Counted from the stretch's first letter, positions 34,481 to 47,160 are shown. The stretch is 64,000 nt of DNA from Brachynemurus nebulosus (GCA_035578155.1 JAPWDM010000023.1:6130154-6194153); one strand, 5' to 3'. A program made the numbers and translations. Notes: generated by a model from the sequence alone, not told the origin.

Positions 34481-35715
34481 CTAGTTTGGCCCCTTGTGCT
34501 TACTATTGAAAAATTTTAAATTTTTAGCACCACTTTTCATTGAAATTTTTTTTATTTTAAAATCTATCCAATTTTGTTAGTTTCAACTGGTTTTCATTAT
34601 TTTGATGGTAAGGGTTCGAAGTCCATAAAATAATAAATATTATAAATTAAATGTAAAGAATTATATTGACAATTTAACTCATGTGTATTAAATTTCATAA
34701 GACAAAAAAACGGTAGGAAACAAAAATTTACAATAAAAAAAAAAAAAAAATGGTAGGAAACGCTTCATTGATCATTTTTTGCTGTACCTACGTAAACTTG
34801 ATAAAAATGAAAGAAAAGTTTTTATTGGTAAACTTAATTGATTTAAAAACTACAGCAGCAAAATATTAAATAATAATATGAATTTAAATTGCTATCTTTG
34901 CTATAATTTAAAGCTGAAAATTCTGGACAATTGTATAATTCTTTTCTTGTATCATTCGAATACACACTACAACACTTGTACAAATAGAAAATACGACACT
35001 GTGTTTGTGTTATATTCATTATCCTTTTTGAATAATTACTGCTTCTAATTTTATTTCGTCAGTATCCATCACTATTTTTGCACGTCAATACAATCTAATA
35101 GATATTTGCATATATAAGAGGAAAAGAGATACAATCATTTTCATTGTGCTAATTTCTTGTAAAATTTGTTGAAAGGAAAAAGATGGAAACAAAATCTCCA
35201 TATGAACATCTCATACTTTCACCTTTTTCTTTATATCTACATCTCAATGTTGCCAATATTCTCAATTGAGAATTACTTATTTACATGAAAACTTGACTAT
35301 ACCGAGTGATACGTAATCGTTGGATTGTAGAAAATAAAGTTTTTCCGATCTATTTGCAAGAAACCATGAACAAAATTAGTCTTGGTTTTGGCTCGATCTT
35401 GCATCTTACTGCAAGGTCAATATCAAGACTTAAGACAAGACTTGCTAAAAATGTAAGAAACCTTAACCAATATTGTTATTAAAATGTAGGTATTAATTAA
35501 TAATATACTAGAATTTTTGAAAATTTCTTGTAAATTTTTATTCAAACATAATTTAAAACAGTCTAAAATTTTTTTTAATTCATTTTTTTTTTTCTGACAG
35601 TACAGACTTTTAAAAATGTGTCCTTAAAAGAAAATTAAATTTTGAAAATTTATAAAGTTATAACTATTTTAGTACGGTAGCTTTAGGTATCAGGTACTAT
35701 ACCTACTTCAAAACT
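34481..35715. other. Unannotated A+T-rich stretch
   Basis: No gene recognised. A fragment near 35385-35450 with CTTGGTTTTGG and CAAGACTTAAGACAAGACTT faintly resembles the CAAGAC-rich hAT MITE at 37969. Confidence 0.45.
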
Positions 35716-35719
35716 TTAA

Positions 35720-36641
35720 CCCTAGAATCATACGTTGGTCTACGAGTCAAGTTAATCATACATCGGCGTCGTTTCGACGAATGGACTTTTTACGGAGAGT
35801 TTTAGAGTTTATTTGCAAAAAACATTTTTTTTACATAACAATACTACAAAAGCGAACAAAATATTTAAAAAAATTGGATTTAGAAAAATTCCGTAATATA
35901 AATATTTATTAATTTTTTTAATCTTTTTATCAAAGCATATTTTCACTATAAAAATTAAAAAATAGATAAATACATCAATTGTATCATAAAACATGTCTTT
36001 CAAATAATTAATTTATGAACTATTATGAGTCCATTGGACATGTGTGACTTTACAGAATGTGAAATTTCTCAGTCATAAATATTCCTATAGATATGTAGTT
36101 ATTTCCCCATTAGGCACATTTGTAAATTTTCTAAAATTTGTTAGTAGTTTTTAGAATAAAATCTCAAAAAATAATAAAAATTAAAATATTTTCCACAAAA
36201 TAAATTGTTAACCTTTAATTAAGTCACTTGAAACGCATTCTTTTATTTTCGATTCAATATATTAAAACTTCAGTATTATGTCGTCTCTATAAGTCAAACA
36301 GCTGTAATCATCTTTCACATTATCATAATCATTGAATAAATTAATTATAACATGCATATCTTTAATAAATTTTAGAAAAATTAGGAAAACTTTTATATGT
36401 GGAGTACAAAATCTTTAAAAAAAATATAGGTTAATCATACATCGTCGTCCTTTTGACGCACACTATTTCAGTATAGAAAAAACGACAATAGCTATAAACA
36501 AAATTTGTACGTCTTATGTGTTATAATATCAAATAAATTAGATAACAGAAGTTTCACAGCAAGCAGGCACCGACAAGTTGTACTACTGTAGCAGGTAGAG
36601 AAGTTCGTTCGTCGTTTTGACGAGTACGTATGATTCTAGGG
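35720..36641. mobile_element. piggyBac-type MITE, copy 1 (922 bp)
   Basis: TTAA on both sides (35716-35719, 36642-36645). Ends are CCCTAGAATCATACGTTGGT and (reverse complement) CCCTAGAATCATACGTACTC. A subterminal repeat TTAATCATACATCG-CGTC lies near both ends (about 35751 and 36431). TTAA target sites and a CCC start fit piggyBac. No transposase. An inverted relative lies at 54010-54914. Confidence 0.88.
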
Positions 36642-36645
36642 TTAA

Positions 36646-37960
36646 ATGTATTTTTCTCGATAGTACATTTTTAAAGCTGATAAACATTATATGTATCTGG
36701 AGTTCTATTTACATAATATATGAGATCGACTTCAAATTTGGCATGTACTTTCAATATACTTATGTTACTTTATGGTAGGGACTACGGATATTACGAAATT
36801 TTAATGTTTACTTATTTTTTTTTATATTTCAAAAATTTTATATCACCTAGACCCAGCCCAAAAACATATATGTGCAAGCAAAATCAAGATTACGATCAGG
36901 AATACTAGGGTCTTCGTTTTTGAGTTTTGCACTGGCTAATCACTAGTTCAGATAAATTCGTTGGTCTCAGTTAGACTACAGGATTATAGTTTGGTTAAAT
37001 TATAAATCAAATACCCCTGAAGTGTTTCTAAGCAGAAACAGTCTTCAAAGTCTCCTGATTATGGTTATAAAGTCTTTTCAATTACAACTACGTAAGAACC
37101 AGATTTCTTGACATCCCTCAATGTCCCCAGAATTTTATAACCATACCCTAATAATAACTGCCAATGCAGCATCCGGTATTTTTTTTTATCCAATTTCAAC
37201 TCTCGGACCATTCACCACTGACAACGGTATATAGATAAGCTAAACAGAAAGGATTCATTACACATTATTAGTAAATGAATAAGGGTGCTGCGGAATTGTG
37301 ATGCCCTTGAAGGCGATATGCTGTCGAGTTAATTGCTTGTGAAGCAATTAAGTGCAACATGGAAATCGGATATATGTGTATACATCTCCATATGCTTTAG
37401 GGGACGACGTTTTCACTGTCCGTCCGTCCGTCCGTCCGTCCATATGGACGGACGTAAAGGAGTACAAGGATTTTAACCTGGTGTGTGTATGCATCGTATA
37501 TACTTAGCATACAAATGTTTGTATTCGATTATATATGTATTATTATATGGATAAAGTAGCCACTAGTTAGTGATTAAATTTTGTATACACATGTCGAAAA
37601 GATTAGAGCAACATTGGGACTCTAACGACTGGTGTTAGCGTTGTAATATTACAACGAGAGAGTTACAAGCTTGTACTTTTGGGTACGAATTTATTCCGAC
37701 GACATTAGTAGACAATTGAAAGAAGAGTCCTAGCGTGTACCAAAATCCTTGAACTAGTCCTGTGCTTGTATTTAGATCTGTTTTGAGATGATCACGATCC
37801 CCCAGCCCCCATAACTACTATCTTTACCGCGCTCGATCCTGCCAAGCGTAATTTTGGTAAAAATGGAAAGGACGACATCGAAAAGTCATAATTCTCTTAC
37901 AATTTCATCATTCTATCATTTTACTTACAGTTTTTAAGAAACTGAAAAATTTTCGTAAAC
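36646..37960. other. Unannotated stretch; GTCC tandem palindrome
   Basis: No gene recognised. GTCC tetranucleotides (about 37418-37441) run into GGACGGAC, so GTCCGTCCATATGGACGGAC (37434-37453) is a perfect 20-bp palindrome. The segment at about 37840-37945 resembles 39395-39500 and 57345-57430, an unnamed dispersed repeat. Confidence 0.5.
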
Positions 37961-37968
37961 GTGATGAC

Positions 37969-38388
37969 TAGTGATGAGCAAATGCAAGACCAAGACCAAG
38001 ACTTGGCAATCTTGGTCTTGTTCTTGCATTAAGAATCTTGGTCTTGGTCTTGCTAGAGCAGTTTGAGTCTTGGTCTTGGTCTTGGTATTGTTAAAGAATC
38101 TTGCACTTTTTCGCATTTTTTTATTAGCGAATTTTTTCCTTCTAAAATCAGAATTTTCTTTCTTTACGGTATTAATTATATTTTTAAACTATTTAAATAA
38201 TTTAGCAAGAGTCTTGCTTTCTTGCTGCTATTGTCTTGATCTTGCTCACTTTAGTCTTGGTATTGGTCTTGCAGCCATACTTATAGTCTTGGTCTTGCTC
38301 TTGGTATACATCTTCTTGGTCTTGGTCTTGCAAAAACTGCAAGACCAAGACAAGACTGCAAGACTAAGACTAATTTTGCTCATCACTA
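37969..38388. mobile_element. hAT MITE with CAAGAC arrays, copy 1
   Basis: Ends are TAGTGATGAGCAAATGC and (reverse complement) TAGTGATGAGCAAAATTAG. A perfect 8-bp duplication GTGATGAC lies at 37961-37968 and 38389-38396. Both halves are filled with CAAGAC / GTCTTG hexamers in both orientations and the middle is A+T-rich. Low-complexity Val/Leu open frames across it are artefacts. A second copy lies at 59875-60343. Confidence 0.9.
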
Positions 38389-38674
38389 GTGATGACGTCT
38401 TCAAATTAAAAAATTTATTCTCCTTAACGTACTTGCTCTGAGATAATCAGGTACAAAAGTATATCTCAGCGAAAATTTTGTTTTTTATCAAAAATTAAAT
38501 AATGTATTAATATTCTTCATAGTTATTATATTTGTATACCACTTTTCTTTTTTTAATTTCCGCGCGCTTACGTGCTGTAGCAATATAAAAGTATATTGTT
38601 GAAAAAGCGTTGTAAAATGATGTTTATAAATTATATTTAAAAAACGGCGTTACAAACTATTTATAAATATAAAT

Positions 38675-38717
38675 TTACAAACCATATTTAATATTTGTTA
38701 TTAAATATGGTTTGTAA
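38675..38717. other. Perfect 19-bp stem hairpin
   Basis: TTACAAACCATATTTAATA pairs perfectly with TATTAAATATGGTTTGTAA around a 5-nt loop. The flanks (ATATAAA / TTTATAT) extend the pairing imperfectly. A small foldback or small-RNA-like hairpin; no function is assigned. Confidence 0.65.
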
Positions 38718-38877
38718 CTTTATATTTATAACATATTAAATTTTTATCAAATTCCTTTGACACGTTTTCATTTAATTCAAAAAAATCCTATGAAATTGCC
38801 AACTTCCCATAAAAGCCAGTGTTAAAATTACAAAACTTTGAAATCGTTTTTCTCAAAATTGGGGTAGTCAATTTTAA

Positions 38878-39163
38878 CCCTTAACCGGTAAGGTGATGTC
38901 TGTGAGTCGTATACAAATATATTCTTTCAGTTTTCTTCCTCCCTGCTTGTTTTTGTTAACTGAACGTTTGTGTATTCTTTTATGGTTTAGGGCAAATTTT
39001 ACCCTGCTGGCGTAAGGGGAGTGTTTGATAGATGCGTATACATGTGGTCTCCAGTTTCTCCAGCCTATCTATGTTACCAGCCCGTGGTATGTTAATTTGT
39101 TGATGTCTCTCAGACATCACTTTACCGTGAGTATTATAAAAAATTCACCTTACCGGTTAAAGG
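38878..39163. mobile_element. Short piggyBac-type MITE (286 bp)
   Basis: TTAA on both sides (38874-38877, 39164-39167). Ends are CCCTTAACCGGTAAGGTGA and (reverse complement) CCTTTAACCGGTAAGGTGA. TTTACC/GGTAAA-like words recur inside. No ORF. Confidence 0.82.
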
Positions 39164-39167
39164 TTAA

Positions 39168-40863
39168 TCGGAATAGGCTCGTATTATTGCTACTGAATTA
39201 AATAAATATTTAGAGAAGTTTCGTTAAAATCCTTTGAAAAGTTCGTTTTATCGATCAACTACCTTAAATCTAGTTTTATGGCAGTAATTTGGACAATTCG
39301 AATGTGAACTTTTCATTTTTGCTATCAGAATGACAAAATTATTTTTAGAAATATGATTAATTCGACAGTTAAGCTTTTTTTCTAGTCGCCCTAAATGATT
39401 ATTTTTTTCAAAAATAAAAAGAACAGTTACAAAAAGTTATAATTCGCTGCCAATTTGATTATTCTCTTATTTCATTTACGGTTTTCAAAGTACTGAAAAA
39501 TTAAAGAAAAAAAAAATTCCGCTGAAATTATTTTTGTGGAAAATTGATATCTACTTTAAAATGTCACATATGCTTTAAATCACGTGAAATTTTCTGTATG
39601 TATAAATTTATTCACTTATACCGGTCTGTATGTATTTATTTATGTATTAAATAAAGAAATTGAAAATAATCTCACTAGTGAAAAATATTTCTGTTCAGGA
39701 AAACTTTCACACAAAGCAAATACATCTAGGTACTAAAAAAAATCAAAATAACAATAGGAATATATAAATTTAAATGTAAAGAATACTGGAATATATCTGG
39801 GATTTTTTTCTCTTTTTGCTTCAATCCGATTTAAACGTAGACGCACAATTTTCTTTTCTGCACCTTTTCAATTCATACGTCGTATAACAAGAGAAAACTA
39901 ATTCACCTTGTCTTCTTTTCCAGACATAAAAGAAATTTTACAAACTTCTATTTATAGCATACTACTATACCAAGGCCCGAGTAAATGGCACTTTTGTGGC
40001 CTGCGATACTGTTTGAGCATTCAACAGCAAAATAACCATACCAATGAGCGTCGTAGTTCAATAATATAGAGAGGATAATGATTAAAAAAACTCTCTGATG
40101 TGATTTTTAGTGCTACGTATTTCTTATGAATAAAAGTTTTGAAAATATTTTAAATTTGGGCAAAAGCTTAATGCTTTTGATGAAAAATATCAAAAATACT
40201 CGGTTTAGGGCATCAACTAAGAAGCGATTAGGACCTACGAAAGTCTAAAATTGAAGTAGATAGGAATGTATCCTAATATAACAATATTTTCATGTGTATA
40301 TTAATTTTTCATTTTGTTTACAAAAACCGTTTTAGAAGAATCGTATTTTTGAATTATCATTTCTACACGATGAAAAAATTTGTGTTCTGCGTAAAAAAAA
40401 ACTAGTGGTTAAAATTTTTGTGTTAAATATCTAAGTAATCCAACCCTGTGTTAATGTAACATTTAGTGTTTGAGGTAAAAGAAAATATTAACACAAATTT
40501 TGATTTAATAGAATAAAAATATTAATCTGTTTTGAACAACAAAAAGTAAGACAATCTTTGTGTAAATTGGAAGAACGTCTGTAAGTACGCCTTTTTTATG
40601 TATTTCCCACACAAAAAACTGGTTTTGCGCGCATTTACTGCTTTAGTTAAGAGCGGGGGTAGTGGTAACTGGTATAACATCATTCGACAATTGTGCATTC
40701 AACAAAAACATATGTATGTATAGAAGGCAGAATATTTCAAAATCAAAAGTGTATTTCTATAAAGTTAAATTGGCTTTAATTATATAGATATTAAATATTG
40801 ATTAGGTAAGTTAATTAATAGTATATTGTACAATAAGTGGGAAAAGAGGCTTACTTCTCACGA
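39168..40863. other. Unannotated A+T-rich stretch
   Basis: No gene recognised. Near 40425-40500 there are several TGTGTTAA / TTAACACA words, which recur inside the foldback element (41690-41960). The outer stem of that element begins near 40821. Confidence 0.45.
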
Positions 40864-43666
40864 ATATGAGTTTGCTGCGGGAGCCCGTAGGGCGAGTGCA
40901 ACAATTCGTATGAGTGAGAAATAAGCTTTTCCCACATATTTTACACTATACTTTTTCTACGAGCACATTTTTTTCGTAAAATTTAACATAAATAATTAAA
41001 ATAAAATTTAAATAAGTAGTAAAAATTTTTTAAACTTCTAATGTCAATGCTAATAAGATGTTCAAATTTTTGCCAAAGCATGCTTTGAAACTATGGAAAC
41101 AATAATAAATAATCAGCATACATATATGTATATTTTTAGTATTATTTCTATATATATTATATATTAAACTAACGGAACAGCCTACTTTTTTATTATATTA
41201 AGGCGTGGGAAATAATTTCCCACTGCATTTCCGTACAGTGTGGGCAATTGTTAATTTTTATATATAGTTAGCCGTGCACAAAATGTTACTTTTAATAGTA
41301 GGAGTAGAAAAAAATATTATAGATTGAATTTCTTTCTTTGTTTGCAGAATTTACTTCAATTAATTGAAAAATTATCGAATATTCGGCGTTCGAGAACACA
41401 TTTAAAGGGCAAAGAAGATCAGGTAAAGAAGGAAGAGTGGTGGTTCCATTTTATCTTCCATGTTCGGTTTAACAACGATCTTCACAATTTTTGGGTACTG
41501 CTTCAAGATTATTTTCATCAAATGCCAAGTGAAATGCACCAATATCATCGTCGAAATCGTTACAAAAATTGTAGAAATATTAAATAAAAAAGTTTAAGTA
41601 CTTAAAAATTATTCTTTACTATTCCCTTTTATTTACATAATAAATAAATAAAAAAAATACTAACTTAAAAAAAGTGTCAAAATATACCAACACATTTATT
41701 GAGTAAACTTCTACATTCTCAATCAGTTAATTTTACACATCATTGTTTTAAAAAGTTACACTAAATGATGGTTATATTAACATATTTACTGGTAAAATTA
41801 TAACTAAGTAATTGTGTAAAATTAACACCAAATGTATGTCCTATTGTGTGTTAAATCATTGACACAAATCTTGTGTAAAGATTTGACACATATGCTTTGT
41901 GTTAAAATAACACAAAAAATCGAGTGGACCATTCTGAACATGTGAAATGTGTTAATTTTAACACAAATTTTTTGACTGTGTATAAAACGTTTTTATGCGG
42001 TCCCAATCCACCGTATAAAAAAAGTGTATGCTGTGTACAAAGAGCTAATTGCATATGCGTCAAACATGACCTTAGTAGTACAAAATATTTAAAAATTCAG
42101 TCCACTTCAATTTTCCAATCAATTATAATTTTAATTAATTAACTTTTGTCGTTACTGATCCGTTACAATAATTTTATTAAAAATAATGATTGAAAATGGT
42201 GTTTTTACACGCCAAGTAAAAACACCAATTTTGGACAGTGTAAAATTGTTAATTTATATCGATTATAATAACATTTACCAAAAAAAAAAAAAATTAAATC
42301 TGATCAGAGGTTATTAACCCAACTTTTTTTTTGTATTTAAAATTTATGGTTATGTTTCAGAGTTTAATTTAATGATGTTGGAAAAAAAATTAACAGCTTA
42401 GTAAAAATATGTAGTTCATATTATAACGCCCATGCTGACAATAAGACTTCTTATTCGTGTATAAATTAAGAGTATTATTTCAAAATGTGGCTTTTTTCTC
42501 TTTTTTTATTGGAGCAATATTTCAGTATTAAATGGTAATCCTACGTAACAAAATATTTTTAGATAAAGTTATTTAAAAATTTGCTTTAGATTTTAATTTG
42601 GTGGCAGCGCTGAGAGGACAAAATTTATTTATGATAATGGCCGGGCCTGGCACACCAGCTGATGCTACTTTTTATTTAATTTTGCGATATCAGTGGCAAA
42701 TTTAATATTTGATAGGAGTCTGAAATAGTTTGTCCTTGTACCTTTTGATTTATCTGCACTGCCCTGAATATACCTGAACATTTATTTTTACGAACAGATA
42801 CTAGTTCTTTAGAAATGTAAATTGAAACAAAACGTCTCTTAAGTGATCAAAGAAATAAGATTAAAAAATTTTAAAAATGCAATAGAAAAAAAAAAAAATT
42901 AAAATATATCTATTAATATAAATTAAATTAATTGAAACTAAAACGTCGATTAAATGATAAATTAAAAATGAAAATCAATTCAAAAAAAATTATATTTTTA
43001 AAAGTCATTTGTAACTCGGTAAAAATGAACAAAGTAATTCTTTGACATCATTAAACCTACGAACAATTACGTTACTTAGGTATAGTTTGAATGTTAATTT
43101 TTTTTTTGAATGTTGTCATACATCATAATTTATCATAATCACATATCAAATTATTTATAATAAATATACAGAATGTATCGAATAAAATTTGATTATGTAA
43201 GTACTATGGGACGAACTTTACATTAAATTTTATTTTCCTACTCCTACTATTAAAAGTAAAATTTTGCGCACGGTTAACTATATGTAAAAATTAACAATTG
43301 CCCACACAATGCGGAAAAGAGCGTGCGAAATAATTTCCCACGGCTTATTTTTACTAAAAAAGTTGGCTATGTCCTTGATTTAATATATATATCTTCTATA
43401 TAAGTTAATTATTTATTATTGTTTCCATAGTTTCAAAGTATGCTTTGGCAAAAATTTGAACATCTTACCATTGATATTATAAATTTAAAAACTTTTTACT
43501 ACTTATTTAAATTTTATTTTAATTATTTATGTTAAATTTTACGAGAAAAAATGTGCTCGTAGAAAAAGTATAGTGTAAAATACGTGGGAAAAGTTTATTT
43601 CTCACTCATATGAATTGTTGCACTCGCCCTGCGAGCTCGCTCACCAAACTCATATTAACACAAATA
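40864..43666. mobile_element. Large foldback element with 430-bp arms
   Basis: About 40864-41311 and 43235-43666 are inverted copies. In the same order they carry ATATGAGTTTG, GGGCGAGTGCAACAATTCGT, TTTTCCCAC, TACTTTTTCTACGAGCACA, CCAAAGCATGCTTTGAAACT, TGGGAAATAATTTCCCA and CTTTTAATAGTAGGAGTAG. The left arm continues outward to about 40821 with a self-complementary stem, and the right arm lacks that tip. The 1.9-kb centre contains a candidate exon (41348-41587), many TGTGTTAA/TTAACACA words and an 11-bp hairpin (GGTGTTTTTAC / GTAAAAACACC, 42198-42226). Confidence 0.8.
41348..41587 (+). other. Candidate 3'-terminal exon inside the foldback element
   Basis: TTTCTTTCTTTGTTTGCAG (ending about 41347) looks like a good acceptor. 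It is followed by 79 open codons to a stop at 41585-41587, with AATAAA words near 41640. The peptide (NLLQLIEKLSNIRRSR..., with EEWWFHFIFHVRFNNDLHNF and LLQDYFHQMPSEMHQYHRR) has a natural-looking composition rich in Trp, Phe and His. I do not recognise the family. It could be a captured host exon, a host exon into which arms were added, or chance. Confidence 0.35.
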
Positions 43667-44472
43667 AATTACAAAAAATAAATATTAGGCGTCTGTAAGA
43701 AAGTATTTTCATAAAAAAATCTATTTACTAATTGACGGTAAGCGACTACTTACGTTCTTAGGAAGGTAAGTAAAGTTTTGTGGCACGTTATTTTTTATAA
43801 CTATAGTATTCAGGAAATAGAATGGTAAAATGCTGCTAACGCGCAAGTTACCTGCTATGTAAATGCCAACTTACGATTTAAGTGGTAAATTTAATGACAC
43901 ACACTGTAATCAAACATATTTAATAGTTTGAAAAAAAAAAGACATTTGACAGCCGGGCCGGTACTTAAAGAACACATTCGAACGTTTCATTAATCAGTTA
44001 GTCGATAAGTTGTAAAATTCATTGACAGTAATTAATTATCGTATGAATTAATTATGATTTTTTTTAAAATTTATTGTTAAACGGACGTATGGTAATTACA
44101 TATACCTACGACACTAAATACAATTTTTATACAGTTACCACAATAAGAATGGTAACATAGGTACAGAAAAATACACAAAAATAATACCCCAGTCACAGCA
44201 TCCTGCATAATATCCTGTTTACAAAAATTAATTTTTCTCGAAAATAAATCAAAGTAGAATAAATGTCACTAGGCAACAAAAAAAAAGTTTTCTTTTCCTC
44301 GCGAACGAATTTATGCGATTCGTATTCCTCATGGTGTAGAAACGTAAATAAAACATTTTAGTCACGTCACAAATTTGTGAGAAAAGTGTTTGTTTATTTT
44401 TAACATTTAATGATATTTTTAAAGAAAAAAAAATTTATGTAGACCTAAAAAACGAACTTTTTTAATTTGTTT
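43667..44472. other. Unannotated stretch with a fragment of the microsatellite family
   Basis: No gene recognised. About 44184-44275 (CCCCAGTCACAGCATCCTGC and the following TTTTTCTCG) matches the outer end of the family described at 47672. Confidence 0.5.
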
Positions 44473-44589
44473 TAGCGAATTTCCAGAATGGAAACTCGCT
44501 ATTCCAGCCTTGCTCATGGTGGAAGTTCAGCCCGCGACTATGGCAGAAATTTGTTTTGAGGCCCCTAGAACCCAAAAATAATATTCACT

Positions 44590-44667
<78 letters not shown>

Positions 44668-44965
44668 GTATAGGTTTATGTATGTATATATGTATCAGCA
44701 CGATAGCTCTTCAGGAAAACTGCTAGCTTTACGAAATTTGGTGACAACGTTGAAAGTCCAAAAATCTTGGATGAGTTCTTCAGCCAAGCACGTCGGATGC
44801 CAGGAACATGGTTTTTGTTCTTGCAAAAAATTAGTTTTTTGCCAAAATTTGCTATAATTTAAAAGTTTTCGCCACATTTTCTTACACCATTGCAAAGACG
44901 GAAAAAAATCACATAAAAAAGATTTTTGAACTATTATTCTAGGTTAGCTAGTTTTTGAGAAAATA
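44473..44965 (+). mobile_element. Microsatellite-carrying element, copy A
   Basis: It starts TAGCGAATTTCCAGAATGG and continues through GACTATGGCAGAAATTTG and CCCTAGAA to a TA run (44595-44655) plus TATG units. Then come CAGCACGATAGCTCTTCAGG, GTCGGATGCCAGGAACATGG and TTTTGAGAAAATAAG. The same order, inverted, is seen at 47672-48236 and 58085-58520. The open frame (SSSAKHVGCQEHGFCSCKK) is shared by copies, but nothing shows it is translated. Confidence 0.7.
44595..44671 (+). repeat. (TA)n plus (TATG)n microsatellite
   Basis: A TA run of about 60 bp is followed by four TATG units, all inside copy A of the dispersed element. Confidence 0.95.
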
Positions 44966-45633
44966 AGAAAACAAGTTCTGGGCCCACCATCCACTACCGG
45001 GACGGTTCTAGAAACCTCCGGCGGTGGGTGGAGACTCATATTTGTTTAAAATATTGCTTTTAAATAAAATGATTTTTTGAGTTTGTTGGTGCCAAATTGA
45101 TTTATTCTGAAACTAAAACAAATCTTCAATTTATTTACGTTAATGACTTATTCTTTTCAAGCCTGAATACCTCAAAAAACGGCAATTTTGTCATTGAGTG
45201 ATAGATTGACTTTCCACTTATCATCAAAAATATAAAGCACTTCTAACAATCTTAGGTTGATGAAATTCGACAGAGTTGTAGAATTTGAAGCATAAATAAA
45301 GAGAAAAATCAAATAGGGAAAAATTTTATACTATTCACTCTCAAATTTTGCATGTAAAAAATCGTGAAATGTAATAGTAGGAGAGCTACCCGCCATCTCG
45401 ACTAAGGTACTCGCCATAAAGCGAGAATTTCTTATATAGCTTATTTGATAATAGTGAAGTATGAAAATCTACTTCTGCCGGGGTTGGCGCGGTTGCAAAA
45501 ACACCCCCTCTACTTTTGAAGTGGTAATTTTTTTTTTTCAAAAAAAAAATATACTTTCACAAGTTTGCCGTTGGAATGAGTTGAAATTTGGCTCATTCCG
45601 ATGCACAACAATTTTAATTTATATATAATTTAT
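44966..45633. other. Unannotated stretch
   Basis: No gene recognised. GGTTCTAGAAACC (about 45004-45016) and CCTCCGGCGGTGGGTGG lie in otherwise A+T-rich DNA. Confidence 0.45.
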
Positions 45634-46067
45634 TTTTAAAATACCCCTGTCGCAGCATCCTGCATAACATAGCGAATATTCATTTACAAAAGTACGTTTT
45701 TCTCGGAAACTAGTTGATATAGAGTAATTGTAAATAAAAAAACTTTCTTTATGTGATTTTTCCGTCTCATTCCGCCAATTTTTTTTTACGAAAAATGTCC
45801 AAAACCCCGTAAACGTTTTCACGAAATTTCTTAAAAATAAGATGTTTCGTTCTTGAGTTATCGTGCGGACACTTAGTAAACATATATATAAATGTGTCCG
45901 CACGATAACTCAAGAACGAAACATCTTATTTTTAAGAAATTTCGTGAAAACGTTTACGGGGTTTTTATTTACAATTACTCTATATCAACTAGTTTCCGAG
46001 AAAAACGTACTTTTGTAAATGGAAATTCGCTATGTTATGCAGGATGCTGTGACAGGGGTATTTTAAA
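45634..46067. repeat. Large near-perfect palindrome of the same family
   Basis: Two copies of the family's outer end (CCCCTGTCGCAGCATCCTGC, TTTCTCGGAAACTAGTTGAT, GTTTTCACGAAATTTCTTAA, TTCTTGAGTTATCGTGCGGA) face each other. They meet around TAGTAAACATATATATAAA near 45880. The arms are almost identical except that the left arm keeps about 60 bp (around 45745-45805) that the right arm lacks. The short TATATA at the centre sits where other copies have the microsatellite. Confidence 0.88.
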
Positions 46068-46237
46068 TTTTAACATGCATATGACTTTAAGTACATATTA
46101 AGTTAAAATACAATAGTTAAAATTAAGAAAAAAATTAAAATGCCATCAAAACTATGTGAAATAATATTGTAAGGTGATTGTGAGTAAATCCGATGAGTAG
46201 CTAATGTTTATTGTTCTTCTTTATGTGTACTTATTGG

Positions 46238-46609
46238 TAGAAGCGTAACTACCAATTTTGAACCTTGGAGCGAATTTGACTCAAGCGCCCCTGCCTCAAA
46301 AATTACTTTTTTTCTGTAAATAAGCAACGAAAAATTGCTGCAAATATGTAAAATTTTCGTTTTGCCGCTAAGCAAAACAATAAAACGAAATGACCATTTT
46401 TTCTTGTATCTCTACCACCGGAAATACCACTAGCGAGCAAAAAAATTTCCAATTTTCTTTTACAGACTCTAAGAACTATAACACTGAAACATTTCCAAAT
46501 AAAAAATTTCTTTTATTTTTTGCGCCTACATTTTATTACAACTTATGCCCTTTTTCGCCGTGCGCTCTGAAGCGACTGCTCTACATGCTACATTGTAGTC
46601 ACGCCTCTG
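46238..46609. mobile_element. hAT-like MITE (372 bp)
   Basis: Ends are TAGAAGCGTAACTACCAA and (reverse complement) CAGAGGCGTGACTACAAT. The flanks CTTATTGG (46230-46237) and CTTATTGA (46610-46617) differ at one base and suggest an 8-bp duplication. The open frame across it (from 46390) has no family signature. Confidence 0.7.
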
Positions 46610-46869
46610 CTTATTGAACTATAAAATATATCCTTGATTTAATGTTTTTCCGTGCAATGGACAAAATTTTCTTACTTTTCTGTCATTTTTTTGCTTGGTT
46701 CGAAATATAGTATTAAAGAGATATTGTGCTAAACTCTTCCGTGACGCTTTAAAGTATACCCACTCTTTATGACGCGACTGAGCAAAATTAATGTTTTTCT
46801 AGTATCAGGAGAGATACCACCTATAATTATATACATATCACGGTATGTTTTTCTTGAGGTTTTTTTAGT

Positions 46870-47160
46870 GTTGCCCGGTGTGTTTAAAAACCTTTTTTAT
46901 GTAATTATTTCTCTCCTTTCCAATGGTGTAAAAATGGACGTGTTTGGTTGAAAAACTCATCCAACGGTTTGGGACTTCCAATGTTTTCATCAAATTTCGT
47001 AAAAATAAGATATTTCGTTCGTTTTTTCGTACGATCGCAAAACAAATTTCTCCCATAGTCCCGGACTTAAGTCGCGTCATGAGAGTGGCTGTGATCAGTC
47101 GCGGCGATAGTGGGCCCGCAGGGCCCGCGTTGCGGGTGGGCCCCGGGCATATTGGGGACC
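46870..47160 (-). mobile_element. Partial copy of the microsatellite family; GC-rich patch
   Basis: 46945-47085 carries GACTTCCAATGTTTTCATCA, AAATTTCGTAAAAATAAGAT, CAAAACAAATTTCTCCCATA and GTCGCGTCATGA in the order seen in the 47672 copy, but without a microsatellite. It is followed by a GC-rich segment (47103-47160, GGGCCCGCAGGGCCCGCG) with short inverted words. No gene is recognised. Confidence 0.55.

Noticed and set aside
38070..38441. Val/Leu-rich membrane-protein-like frame
   Set aside because: It is a translation of GTCTTG hexamers in a hAT MITE. The same applies to 59829-60172.
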